Below are positions 23,132-31,191 of a DNA stretch of 64,000 bases, piece after piece. Position 1 is the first letter of the stretch; every line of letters starts with the position of its first letter. The position numbers were made by a program, and so were the translations under genes. Origin of the DNA: Solirubrobacterales bacterium (GTDB taxonomy: Bacteria; Actinomycetota; Thermoleophilia; Solirubrobacterales; Solirubrobacteraceae); assembly GCA_019240115.1 (NCBI GenBank), contig JAFAYV010000037.1:1-64000 (forward strand), in the 5' to 3' direction. The notes beneath the pieces were generated by a model. It searched no databases. It was not told the origin of the DNA and saw nothing but the letters and a program-made list of their open reading frames with translations.

Positions 23132-24915
23132 GAGTCTCCCGCCGCCGTCACCTGCGCACCATCATGCTGGTGCTCGTCGTGCTCGGCAGCGTCGGGATCG
23201 CACTGGCCGCGTATGCGACGAGGGTGCTGCGGGCGCTCGAGGGAAGCACCGTCGACGCGCGCTTCTCGATCCGCGGCGCGCTGCCACCTCCGAGGAACCT
23301 GGCGCTCGTCTACGTCGACGAGCGGACGTTCACCGAGCTGCGGCTGCAGTGGCCCTTCGCGCGCGCCGTCGAGGGCCAGGTGATCCGCCGGATCGCGGCC
23401 GCGGGCCCCGCGGCGATCGCCTACGACATCGAGTTCCCCGATCCCAGCCAGTTTGGACGCCGCGACGACGTCGCGCTGCTCGAGGCGATCACGAGCGCCC
23501 GCGGGCGGATCGCCTTCTCGACCGCCGAGACCGGGGCCCGCGGGAACGTGCCGTTCCTCGGCTCGGGCGAGGGGACGGCGCTGCTGCACTCGGTCGGCGC
23601 GCAGCCCGCCGACGCGCAGTTTCCGCTGGACTCCGGCGGCGTGGTCCGGCACATGAGGTACGCGATCGGCGGGCTCCCGACCCTCGCCGTGGTGACCGCC
23701 GAGCTCGCAACGGGCCGACGCGTCCCGGCGAGCCTGTTCGGCGCTCACGAGCAGTGGATCGACTACTACGGGCCGGCGGGCTCCTTCCCGTCGGTGTCGT
23801 TCTCCGACGTGTATCGCGGACGGATCCCTGCGGCCGTGTTCCGCGGCAAGATCGTCGTCGTCGGCGCGTCTGATCCAGCGCTGCAGGCAGTCGCCGACTT
23901 CCACGCGACCTCGACAAGCAGCAACATGAGCGGTCCGGGGGTCCAGGCCAACGCGATCGAGAGTGTGCTGCACGGGTTGCCGCTGCGCTCGCTCACGGGC
24001 TGGCTCGACGTCGCGGTGATCCTCCTGATGGGAGCCGCCGTGCCGGTCGCGAGCATGCGGCTCGCGCCGGCGCTCGTGTGCGGCGGCACCGTTGCGCTCG
24101 GGTTCGCGTTCGCAATCGCCGCGCAGCTGCTCTTCGACGCCGGACGGGTCGTCGTCGTCACGTATCCGCTACTGGCGCTCGCGCTGAGCGCGGTCGGAGC
24201 GCTCGCCGTGCAATGGGTGACCGAGGCGATCGAGCGGCTCTGGGTCCGGGACCTGTTCGCGCGGTTCGTGCCCGAGAACGTCGTCGACGAGGTGCTGGCG
24301 CGCGCCGACGGGCTGCGGCTCGGCGGCGTGCAGCGCGAGGGCACCGTGATGTTCACGGACCTGCGCGGCTTCACGACGTTCGCCGAATCGCTCGCGCCCG
24401 AGCAGGTGATCGACGTGCTCAATCACTATCTGAGCGAGATGAGCGACGCGATCCTCGATCACGGCGGCACGCTGGTCGCCTACATGGGAGACGGGATCAT
24501 GGCCGTGTTCGGCGCGCCGCTCGAGCAGTCAGACCATGCCGACCGGGCGCTCGCCACCGCGCGGGAGATGCTCACGACACGCCTGCCGCGCTTCAACGCG
24601 TGGCTGCGCGAGCATGGTCTCAGCGACGGCTTCCGGATGGGGATCGGTCTCAACAGCGGCCAGGTGATGTCGGGCAACGTCGGCTCCGAGCGCCGAGTCG
24701 AGTACACAGCCGTGGGTGACACCACCAACTCCGCTGCGCGGATCGAGCAGCTGACGAAGGGAACGCCACACCAGCTGATGCTGTCCGATGCGACGCGCGG
24801 GGCGCTGCACGAACAACCGGCGGACCTGTTGTTCGTCGACGAGCTCGAGCTGCGCGGGCGAACCGCGCGCATGCGGATCTGGGGGCTCGGCGAAAACGGC
24901 GCGGGCCCGTCGTGA
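23128..24915 (+). CDS. CHASE2-domain class III adenylate/guanylate cyclase
   Basis: The 595-residue protein has an N-terminal membrane helix, an extracytoplasmic CHASE2 sensor (about residues 35-290, with AIAYDIEFPDPSQFG and IVVVGASD), two or three helices to ~375 and a class III cyclase domain. Metal-binding Asp lie in VMFTDLRGFTTFAE and AYMGDGIMAVFG; the transition-state Asn/Arg are in GDTTNSAARIE. The Lys that often marks adenylate specificity (DKYIGD) is absent (LVAYMGD), so the nucleotide is uncertain. It should make a cyclic nucleotide in response to an outside signal, and the exporter at 7222 has two cNMP-binding domains, so the two may be linked. TTG 23128 overlaps the preceding stop; ATG 23164 would lie in the membrane helix. 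Confidence 0.88.
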   Translation: MRVSRRRHLRTIMLVLVVLGSVGIALAAYATRVLRALEGSTVDARFSIRGALPPPRNLALVYVDERTFTELRLQWPFARAVEGQVIRRIAAAGPAAIAYDIEFPDPSQFGRRDDVALLEAITSARGRIAFSTAETGARGNVPFLGSGEGTALLHSVGAQPADAQFPLDSGGVVRHMRYAIGGLPTLAVVTAELATGRRVPASLFGAHEQWIDYYGPAGSFPSVSFSDVYRGRIPAAVFRGKIVVVGASDPALQAVADFHATSTSSNMSGPGVQANAIESVLHGLPLRSLTGWLDVAVILLMGAAVPVASMRLAPALVCGGTVALGFAFAIAAQLLFDAGRVVVVTYPLLALALSAVGALAVQWVTEAIERLWVRDLFARFVPENVVDEVLARADGLRLGGVQREGTVMFTDLRGFTTFAESLAPEQVIDVLNHYLSEMSDAILDHGGTLVAYMGDGIMAVFGAPLEQSDHADRALATAREMLTTRLPRFNAWLREHGLSDGFRMGIGLNSGQVMSGNVGSERRVEYTAVGDTTNSAARIEQLTKGTPHQLMLSDATRGALHEQPADLLFVDELELRGRTARMRIWGLGENGAGPS

Positions 24916-24957
24916 TCTGTCCGGCTGCCGCCGGCAGGAGGTAGCCATGAGGAGGTC

Positions 24958-25695
24958 GTGGTTACGGCCCGCTTGACCGGGCGTACGCGGGAGCGCTCGC
25001 CCGCCGCCCGATGGCGGGGGTCATTACGTGGCGCGACCCTCGCCGTGCTCGGCCTCGTTTGCGCGTCCGCGCTGGCCGGCTGCGGCAGTACAGCCACATC
25101 ATCCCGCGGGCCATCACCCGCAGCAGCCAAGCAGCATTCCGTCAAGCCGGCGCCGACCTTCACCGTGAACGTCGACCTGGCGCCGGTGAGCGGGAAGGTG
25201 CTGGTCGAGCAGCCGGACACCAGGTTCGTGGCACTGACGGCTGCGGAGCTGGTCCCGGTCGGAACCGTGATCGACACCCGTTCCGGAGTCGTCCGCCTGG
25301 CCGCCGCCTCCCCGCCCCCCGTGCACGGCGCGATCGGCGAGTTCCAGGCTGGCATCTTCCAGGTCGAGCAGGAGCGAACGAACGCCGGCCTCGTCGACCT
25401 GCGGATCCAGAACGCACCCGGTGGGGCCATCTGCGGCGGGCCGCCTCGCGCGAACATCACCACTCGCCTCAGCGCCCGCCAGCTCGGCCTGCTGCTCGGC
25501 AGCGGCACGGGTCGCTTTCGCACCGACGGTCAGTTCAGCGCGACGACCGTCCGCGGGACCACGTGGGGCGTGCGCAACCGCTGCGACGGCACGCTGACGA
25601 TCGTGCAACATGGCGTTGTCGCTGTCACCGACTTCGTCACCCACAAGACGATCGTGCTGCACACAGGGCAGCGGTTCCTCGCCAAAGCTCCATGA
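24958..25695 (+). CDS. FecR-like domain lipoprotein
   Basis: GTG follows ATGAGGAGGTC. The 245-residue product has a signal peptide ending in the lipobox LAGC (ASALAGCGST), so it is a membrane-anchored lipoprotein. A FecR-like segment (VPVGTVIDTRSGVVRL) and a C-terminal GTLTIVQHGVVAVTDFV follow. FecR domains sense or bind outside the membrane; its partner is unknown, though the cyclase is 42 bases upstream on the same strand. A displaced fragment of a related gene lies at 22545-22660. Confidence 0.75.
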   Translation: MVTARLTGRTRERSPAARWRGSLRGATLAVLGLVCASALAGCGSTATSSRGPSPAAAKQHSVKPAPTFTVNVDLAPVSGKVLVEQPDTRFVALTAAELVPVGTVIDTRSGVVRLAAASPPPVHGAIGEFQAGIFQVEQERTNAGLVDLRIQNAPGGAICGGPPRANITTRLSARQLGLLLGSGTGRFRTDGQFSATTVRGTTWGVRNRCDGTLTIVQHGVVAVTDFVTHKTIVLHTGQRFLAKAP

Positions 25696-25989
25696 TCGGG
25701 ATAACCCCCCGTGACGCCGATGTGCCAACTGCCAGGGGCGGCCACCGGAGATCGCGACCCGACGACCGGCCAGGCCGATTCGACCTTCGACGGACAGCTG
25801 ATCGTCATCGACGCTGACCGCGAAGGTGATGGCCCAGATCAGCACGGGGGGCTGGCCGCCGGATCCTCGCAGACCGATTCTCTAGCGCCGGCGGCGACGC
25901 ACCTCCGGCACGGCGTGATGAGCGCGCACAATCCAAGCACTGCTCCGCGAGCGGCTTTGGCCACGCTCCATGGTGGCGACTGGCGGTGG
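25696..25989. other. Spacer without recognisable gene
   Basis: The long frame at 25711-26481 crosses this stretch but is a mosaic of unrelated fragments. I see no gene, repeat or RNA here. Confidence 0.4.
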
Positions 25990-26133
25990 GTGAAGTTGTT
26001 GGCGGTCGCTGTGCCCAAACCTCGGCATGTCGACGAGCCCGGTGTTGCGCGGGTGCTTCGCGAAGCGCTGCGGGAACCTCGAGTGCGCGAGCCGGTGGTT
26101 GTGCTGGTACGTCTGACTGTGGACGACCACCAC
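25990..26133 (-). pseudogene. Displaced fragment of a DUF3800 gene
   Basis: The minus strand reads MVVVHSQTYQHNHRLAHSRF, then KHPRNTGLVDMP and FGHSD, nearly the same as the central part of the DUF3800 protein at 28025-29011. Only ~48 codons remain. Confidence 0.75.
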
Positions 26134-26229
26134 CCCGTTTGTGGCTCAGGGAGATCTTCGGAATCCCCGAACCGAAGCGCCGCTGGTGGCGAGCTTCAAG
26201 GCGGCGCCCTCGACGCAGGTGTGCTGGAG

Positions 26230-26940
26230 CGTTTGGTCGTTCTTGGAGCGGCTGCCCTGGGGCTCGGAACTTTCGACACGGGTCGCCTGCCCGCGGGACG
26301 CTGGCGGCTCACCGTCTATGCCTACGGTGCCCTGGTGGTCGCGCTGGTGGCTTGGACGGCCGCGATCGACGTCGGGGCGTTTGTCGATCGCGTGCCGCGG
26401 ATCGATTCGACGGGTGAGCTCAGGACCGCCGGCGACTCCGCTGCGCTGATCGCGCCGTACTTCGCCCTCTCGCTCTCGTAGATCGGGTATCAGGTCGCGC
26501 GCTACCGCCGGTCCGTCGGCGAGCGCCGCGCGCAGCTGAAGTGGATGATGACCGGAGGCGCCGTCACGTTCGCCGGGTGTTGTTCGGCCTGGCCGCCAGT
26601 GCGAGCCGCTCGCCGGTCCTCGTGGCGCTGCGCAGGTTGGCTTTCTGTGCGCGTTCGCGCTCCCCGGTGGGGATCGCGGTCGGGATCCTCAGGTATCGGC
26701 TGTATGCGATCGACCGGCTGGTCAGTCGCACCGTGTCCTACGCGATCATGACCGCGCTGCTGGCGGGCGCGTTCATCGGCGTGGTGGCGTTGACCACGGA
26801 TGTGCTGGCGCTGTCCTCGACGGTCGGCGTCGCCGCTTCGACGCTGGCCGCCGCGCTGCTGCAGCCACTGCGGGGCCGGGTGCAGCGAATCGTGGATCGC
26901 CGCTTCAACCGCGCGCGGGGGACTCTTTTCCGGGGCGAAC
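26230..26940 (+). pseudogene. Broken sensor-kinase-like membrane domain
   Basis: Membrane segments in more than one frame (LTVYAYGALVVALVAWTAAI; a stop; IGYQVARYRRSVGERRAQLK; then YRLYAIDRLVSRTVSYAIMT and LLQPLRGRVQRIVDRRFNRA) match the N-terminal membrane part of actinobacterial histidine kinases that end this block with LRxRVQRxVDRRFNRxRYD. There is an in-frame stop at about 26480, a frame change near 26575, and no kinase domain after 26940. Confidence 0.6.
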
Positions 26941-26961
26941 GGCGTGGGGCGGGCCAGTCGT

Positions 26962-27402
26962 TCAGTGCGGCGGCTCGGCTATCCAGAGTGCGCGGATGCC
27001 GAGCGGGGCGGCGAGGCGATCGAAGTGATCGTCGTGGTGCAGGACGTCGAGCCCGGATTGCTGCGCCGCGACGGCCACCGTTAAATCGGTCAGCGGCAGT
27101 CGATGCGCGCCGTGTGATGCGCCCGCGGCGAGAGCACGCATCGCCCCGAGCACGCCCCGCTGGACGGAACGATCGACCGCGATCTCACGCAGCCCCTCGA
27201 GGAGGCGGTCGACGGCCGCAATGCCATCCACCCCTCGCGCGTCGACCAGCAGCTCGTACCGGACCGGCCAGCACCATGCGACCTGGCCGCGCGCAACGGC
27301 CGCGAGCAGCAGCTCTCTGGCGGCGGGAATCCGGCGGGCGACGATCCATGCCGAGGTGTCTGCCAGCACATCGCCCCCACCGGACCAGACCGTTCGGCTC
27401 AC
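26962..27402 (-). CDS. VapC-like PIN-domain ribonuclease toxin
   Basis: The 146-residue protein has the PIN acidic residues in order: DTSAWI near the start, the Glu of RYELL, Asp in LPLTDLTVAVAA and Asp in HHDDHFDRLA. PIN toxins cut RNA unless bound by their antitoxin. GTG 27402 overlaps the stop of the upstream small gene (GTGA), the classic toxin-antitoxin layout. The family and layout are clear; its RNA target is unknown. Confidence 0.88.
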   Translation of the reverse strand: MSRTVWSGGGDVLADTSAWIVARRIPAARELLLAAVARGQVAWCWPVRYELLVDARGVDGIAAVDRLLEGLREIAVDRSVQRGVLGAMRALAAGASHGAHRLPLTDLTVAVAAQQSGLDVLHHDDHFDRLAAPLGIRALWIAEPPH

Positions 27403-27668
27403 CGCGATTGCTGCGGCGGTGCGTTGAGCGCGTTGATCGCGTCCAAATCCAGATCGAACAGTCCTTTGTCCATGGCGGCGAGCAGCGCCTCGGCGGCGGC
27501 GCGACGGTGGTGGCGGGAGTCAAGCTGGGCTTCGGCGCCGGCGACCGCCAACCGGCGCACCAATGTGGCGTCCGCCTCGTCAGTTCCCGTCGCAGCTCGG
27601 ACGCGCTCCAGCGCCTGCGCGAGCTCGGGGTCGGCAGTCACCGCTATGCGCGGATGTTTGCTCGGCAT
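27399..27668 (-). CDS. VapB-like antitoxin
   Basis: The 89-residue protein precedes and overlaps the PIN toxin. It is highly charged (SRHHRRAAAEALLAAMDKGL) with an N-terminal stretch RIAVTADPELAQALERVRAA like the DNA-binding antitoxins that have a short beta strand followed by a helix. It would bind the toxin through its C-terminal half (FDLDLDAINALN) and repress the operon. Assignment rests mainly on context. Confidence 0.75.
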   Translation of the reverse strand: MPSKHPRIAVTADPELAQALERVRAATGTDEADATLVRRLAVAGAEAQLDSRHHRRAAAEALLAAMDKGLFDLDLDAINALNAPPQQSR

Positions 27669-28024
27669 CGCGCACCACAGTGTAGCTCTACCGAGTCACT
27701 CCACGCTCGAGCATCGCCCGGCGTCGCAAATGCAGTCCCGCACGTCCATGCCGATCAAGAACCAGGACCGCGCCATCGGCCCAGCTCGGCCCTCCTCCTC
27801 GACCACGAGTAGGTACGCGCCGATTCCACGACAGGCGGTCAGGCAGACGTTGCGACAGACCCGCTTCCGCAGACGCGGAAGCCATGGGCAGTGTGCTCGA
27901 CCATGTCGACGCTGCTGCTCTCGGACAAAGAGGGCAGTGATCGCCGGCCCCAACGCCTGCGTCGCTCGCGAACCATCTGACGACCCGTAACGGACAGGAC
28001 CGCCGTCGCCGCGCCCCGCCGCCG
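27669..28024. other. Gap between VapB and DUF3800 genes
   Basis: Frames on both strands cross this 356-base stretch, but none has a recognisable domain, start site or codon pattern. I see nothing I can name. Confidence 0.4.
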
Positions 28025-29011
28025 TCAGCTGTCGCGATCTAGTCGGCGAGATCTGCGACTCCGGCGGCGAAACACGACCTTCGTACTCGTGGTCGGAAAC
28101 ACGACTTTCGTACTCGTGGTCGTGGTGATCACCACGTTCCGGCGAGTGCCGGGCTTCGTCCTTGAGGCGCGGCCGGGGGCCCACATGAGATGTGTTCCGC
28201 GCTTCCTGATCGGATCGTTCACAACCACGCTCCGCGAGGGCTTCGCAGTTCGTGGGTTTACGATCTCGAACGTGAGCGCTTCCAGACGCTCACCGAATTC
28301 CTCCCGGATGTCGAGGAAGCCCGATTCGCAATGGCGATTCCAAGATGCGTAGCCGCCCGCATAGACCGCGCACGCGATGGGCGCGAGGACGGCGGAGCAG
28401 AGCAGATCCGCGATCTGGAGACCCGCGTGGTTGTCGCTGTGACCGAACACCGGCATGTCGACGAGGCCCGTGTTCCGCGGGTGCTTCCCGAATCTCTGCG
28501 TGAACATCGAGTGCGCGAGCCGGTGGTTGTGCTGATACGTCTGGCTGTCGACCACCACCATCCCGCGCTCCTCGCTCAGCTGGGTGTTGAAGGCCGAGCA
28601 GATGAACTGCAGCGAGCTCGAGTGAATACTCATGTCGTCGTTGGGCTGGTTGAGCTGCTTGACCCAGATCCGACCGATCAGGTTGCCGTCGTGATGCTCG
28701 ACGATGCTGAGCGTCCCCGAGACGAGGCCGACGGCGTGCTTCCGCTGCCGACGGGTTGCGTTGCGACGGAAGCCTCTTCTGAGATTGGCGCCCTTGACGT
28801 CGTGGAGGATCGCGTCCAACCAGCCGCCGCCGAGCTTCGACGCTACGTCGGGATAGAACCGGCGCTTGAGGTCCAGCCATTCGCGGGTGATCTCCGTGAG
28901 CTGATCCTCCGGCAGCGAGACGCCGGCGATCACGATCACCGGCTGCTGGTCTCGCTCGGTCTTAACGAGCGTTTCAGCCTTGCCGGACTCGTCGACGTAA
29001 CACAGCCGCAT
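28025..29011 (-). CDS. DUF3800 protein
   Basis: From ATG 29011 the product is MRLCYVDESG onward, 328 residues; the first acidic motif YVDESG and the later DNHAGLQIADLL are the paired Asp-containing motifs of DUF3800, an RNase H-like fold of unknown role often found near mobile elements and defence genes. The family body ends near residue ~270; the last ~50 residues are an Arg/Thr-rich tail made partly by two 27-bp repeats (TSTKVVF twice), so the natural stop may have been lost. A fragment of a second copy is at 25990-26133. Confidence 0.75.
   Translation of the reverse strand: MRLCYVDESGKAETLVKTERDQQPVIVIAGVSLPEDQLTEITREWLDLKRRFYPDVASKLGGGWLDAILHDVKGANLRRGFRRNATRRQRKHAVGLVSGTLSIVEHHDGNLIGRIWVKQLNQPNDDMSIHSSSLQFICSAFNTQLSEERGMVVVDSQTYQHNHRLAHSMFTQRFGKHPRNTGLVDMPVFGHSDNHAGLQIADLLCSAVLAPIACAVYAGGYASWNRHCESGFLDIREEFGERLEALTFEIVNPRTAKPSRSVVVNDPIRKRGTHLMWAPGRASRTKPGTRRNVVITTTTSTKVVFPTTSTKVVFRRRSRRSRRLDRDS
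28069..28122. repeat. Two 27-bp direct repeats
   Basis: The unit GAAACACGAC(C/T)TTCGTACTC... occurs twice in tandem with one mismatch, inside the 3' end of the DUF3800 frame, and is followed by the palindrome CGTGGTGATCACCACG (28121-28136). Confidence 0.7.
28121..28136. promoter_or_regulatory. Perfect 16-bp palindrome
   Basis: CGTGGTGATCACCACG is self-complementary and abuts the 27-bp repeats. Purpose unknown; it could be a binding site or a remnant of a recombination site. Confidence 0.3.
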
Positions 29012-29378
29012 CCCCCGAAAATAGCCAAGGCCGCTGACGCGACCTTGGAGGATGGGCGGCCTACAGTGGGCCGCCCGAGCGTCGGTCGAAACCAGACGCG
29101 ATTTGTGTAATGGGATGGTAGCGCGCCGACGAGCGAACCGCCATCGCGCATCTAAACACCCCGATCCGGCTATCGGCACTCGTGGCCGCGGCCTTGAGCG
29201 ACGGAGTTCGTGCCCAGCGTGTGGCCGAATCCGGCCCCCATTTGCGGCCGATTTGCGGCCGACTCACCCACAGCCGCCCGCAAATTGCGGACATTTCTTC
29301 GTGCGAACGGTGCGAAGCTTCGCGCCCGAAAACACCTGCAGCGGGGCGAAAGTCGACCTTCGCACCCGCTGTTACCAG
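29012..29378. other. Spacer between DUF3800 gene and ssrA
   Basis: No gene is apparent. It holds an inverted repeat GGGCGGCC-N7-GGCCGCCC at 29054-29076, two close copies of ATTTGCGGCCG-like sequence near 29240, and CCGCAAATTGCGG at 29278-29290. The first could be an operator or terminator at the DUF3800 promoter. Confidence 0.4.
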
Positions 29379-29746
29379 TGGAGACGGCGGGAATTGAACC
29401 CGCGTCCGCGGTCGCGTGAAAGATGGCGTCTACGAGCGTAGCCGGCGCTCTGATCTCGTCTCCCACTCGCCACGCCGGCCGGGTTGTGGGAGACCAGCTC
29501 CGAAGAGAGTCCCCGGATCGGCTGGAGCGGGCCTCACCGGGCAAGCCTGCTGATTGATCCCGGCGATTCCGCCGCAGGCGAGCCTGAGGCCGGGACGCTC
29601 ACGGTCTAGCGGTTAGTGACTAGACGGCGAGCGCGTACTCGTGAGAGTCCGCACTTATTGTTTTCCCGGGTGTTTTACGAGGCCGCCCGGGACCTCGACT
29701 CGCGACCACCCCCACGAAGCCGACCACGTCGAAGCCTGTCGTCCCC
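29379..29746 (-). ncRNA. ssrA: Transfer-messenger RNA (tmRNA)
   Basis: The RNA rescues stalled ribosomes and tags the stuck protein. Its ends pair as a tRNA-Ala-like acceptor: GGGGACG at the 5' end with CGTCTCC at the 3' end, including the G3-U pair, followed by discriminator A; CCA is not encoded. The T arm appears as GACGCGGGTTCAATTCCCGC. The tag frame (minus strand 29652-29620) reads ADSHEYALAV then TAG, starting with GCG about 95 bases from the 5' end. The ADSH start resembles mycobacterial tags; the AV end is a variant of the usual ALAA. Length is 368 bases. SmpB, its protein partner, is encoded at 30701. Confidence 0.95.
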
Positions 29747-29817
29747 GGGGGTTTATGTTCTGCTTCGAGTATAGGCCGGGGGCGCTCATGGGCGCATGCG
29801 AGAATCGTTGAACGGAC

Positions 29818-30687
29818 ATGGAGCACGATTCGACGACCCCGGCCCCGGTGCTCTCGCCGCCGGCGCGCGACCCTGACCGGCCGCGTTCGACGGTGGCGGG
29901 CCCGCGCCGCGACCAGCGGCGGGAGTCCTTCTTCAAGCGCCGGATCGCGCCGCTCGGCGCGGCCATCCTCGCGCTGCTGGCCAAGCTCAAGACGATCCTG
30001 CTCGCCGCATCGCAGCTCAAGCTGCTCGCCACCGCGGGCACGATGCTCGTCTCGATCGCCGCCTACGCGACGATCTGGGGGTTCTGGTTCGCGCTCGGCC
30101 TCGTCGTCCTGCTGCTCGTGCACGAGCTGGGCCATGTGATCGCGCTGCGACGCGAGGGGATCCGGGCCAGCGCGCCGATGTTCGTTCCGTTCCTCGGCGC
30201 GGTGATCAGCGCGCGCTCGCTGGGCGACGATGCCGCCGCGGAGGCTCGCGTGGGCCTCGCCGGGCCGATCCTCGGCAGCCTGGGCGCGGCGGCCTGCCTG
30301 ATCGCCTGGCATCTCACCGGCGCCGACTACTGGCGCGCGCTCGCGTTCACGGGCTTCTTCCTGAACCTCTTCAACCTGTTGCCCGTCCTGCCCCTCGACG
30401 GCGGGCGAGCGATGGCGGCGATGGCGCCCTGGATGTGGTTCGTCGGGTTCGCGGCGATGGTGGGCCTCGCCATCGTCTGGCCCAACCCGGTCATCTTCAT
30501 CATCGTCGTCTTCGCGGCTCGGGAGACGTGGCGGCGATGGAAGGCCCGGCGCGCGGGCGACGCGGGCCAGGCCGGCTACTACCGGGTCGCGCCGCGCAAC
30601 CGCGCGCTCGTGGCGCTCGTCTACCTCGGACTGATCGCGCTGCTCGTCCTCGGCATGGACCTCACGCACCTACCGCGGACGCTGTGA
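29818..30687 (+). CDS. Site-2 protease family (M50) membrane metallopeptidase
   Basis: The 289-residue protein has about six membrane segments. The zinc motif HELGH lies in LLVHELGHVIAL and the second metal motif is NLLPVLPLDGGRAM, both hallmarks of M50 proteases that cut membrane-embedded substrates such as anti-sigma factors. The N-terminal ~50 residues are polar and Pro/Arg-rich. It is convergent with smpB (13 bases between stops). The substrate is unknown. Confidence 0.88.
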   Translation: MEHDSTTPAPVLSPPARDPDRPRSTVAGPRRDQRRESFFKRRIAPLGAAILALLAKLKTILLAASQLKLLATAGTMLVSIAAYATIWGFWFALGLVVLLLVHELGHVIALRREGIRASAPMFVPFLGAVISARSLGDDAAAEARVGLAGPILGSLGAAACLIAWHLTGADYWRALAFTGFFLNLFNLLPVLPLDGGRAMAAMAPWMWFVGFAAMVGLAIVWPNPVIFIIVVFAARETWRRWKARRAGDAGQAGYYRVAPRNRALVALVYLGLIALLVLGMDLTHLPRTL

Positions 30688-30700
30688 GCGCCCGCGGACC

Positions 30701-31186
30701 CTACCGCCCCACCTCGCGCAGCTCGCGCTGGACATCGCGGGCCATGTCGCGCTTGCGGATCGACTCGCGCTTGTCGTAGAGGTCCTTGCCACGAGCGAGC
30801 GCGATCTCGACCTTGGCCCGCGAACGAGGAGCCGAGAAGTACATCCGGGTCGGCACGAGGGTCAGCCCGCGCTCGTGGGTGCGCCCGTCGAGGCGCGCGA
30901 TCTCTGAGCGATGCAGGAGCAGCTTGCGAGGGCGCTCGGGATCGTGGTTCTCGCGCGAGGCCGGGCCGTAGGGCGGGATGTAGACGCCGTAGAGCCAGAC
31001 CTCGCCGTCGCGGATCTGGGCGTAGGCGTCCTTGAGCTGGGCCTTGCCCTCGCGCAGCGACTTGACCTCGGTGCCGGTCAGCACGATGCCGCACTCGAAG
31101 CGCTCGAGCAGGTTGTAGCGATACGACGCCTGCCGGTTGGTGGCGACGTCGCCGGGCGCCGTCTTGCGGCGCCCTCCCTTAGCCAT
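30701..31186 (-). CDS. smpB: SsrA-binding protein SmpB
   Basis: The 161-residue protein matches SmpB along its length: ATNRQASYRYNLLERFECGI, GTEVKSLREGKAQLKDAYA, VPTRMYFS and the basic tail RESIRKRDMARDVQREL. SmpB binds tmRNA and delivers it to stalled ribosomes. It starts 5 bases after the rnr stop, so the two are co-transcribed, and ssrA lies ~950 bases further on the same strand. RNase R, tmRNA and SmpB work together in clearing non-stop mRNAs. Confidence 0.97.
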   Translation of the reverse strand: MAKGGRRKTAPGDVATNRQASYRYNLLERFECGIVLTGTEVKSLREGKAQLKDAYAQIRDGEVWLYGVYIPPYGPASRENHDPERPRKLLLHRSEIARLDGRTHERGLTLVPTRMYFSAPRSRAKVEIALARGKDLYDKRESIRKRDMARDVQRELREVGR

Positions 31187-31191
31187 CGGAC

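Noticed and set aside
25711-26481. 256-aa plus-strand frame
   Set aside because: A mosaic crossing an antisense DUF3800 fragment and part of a broken kinase-like gene; not one protein.
29620-30669. 349-aa minus-strand frame
   Set aside because: It is mostly antisense to the M50 protease gene and ends by reading the tmRNA tag (ADSHEYALAV); it is not a protein gene.
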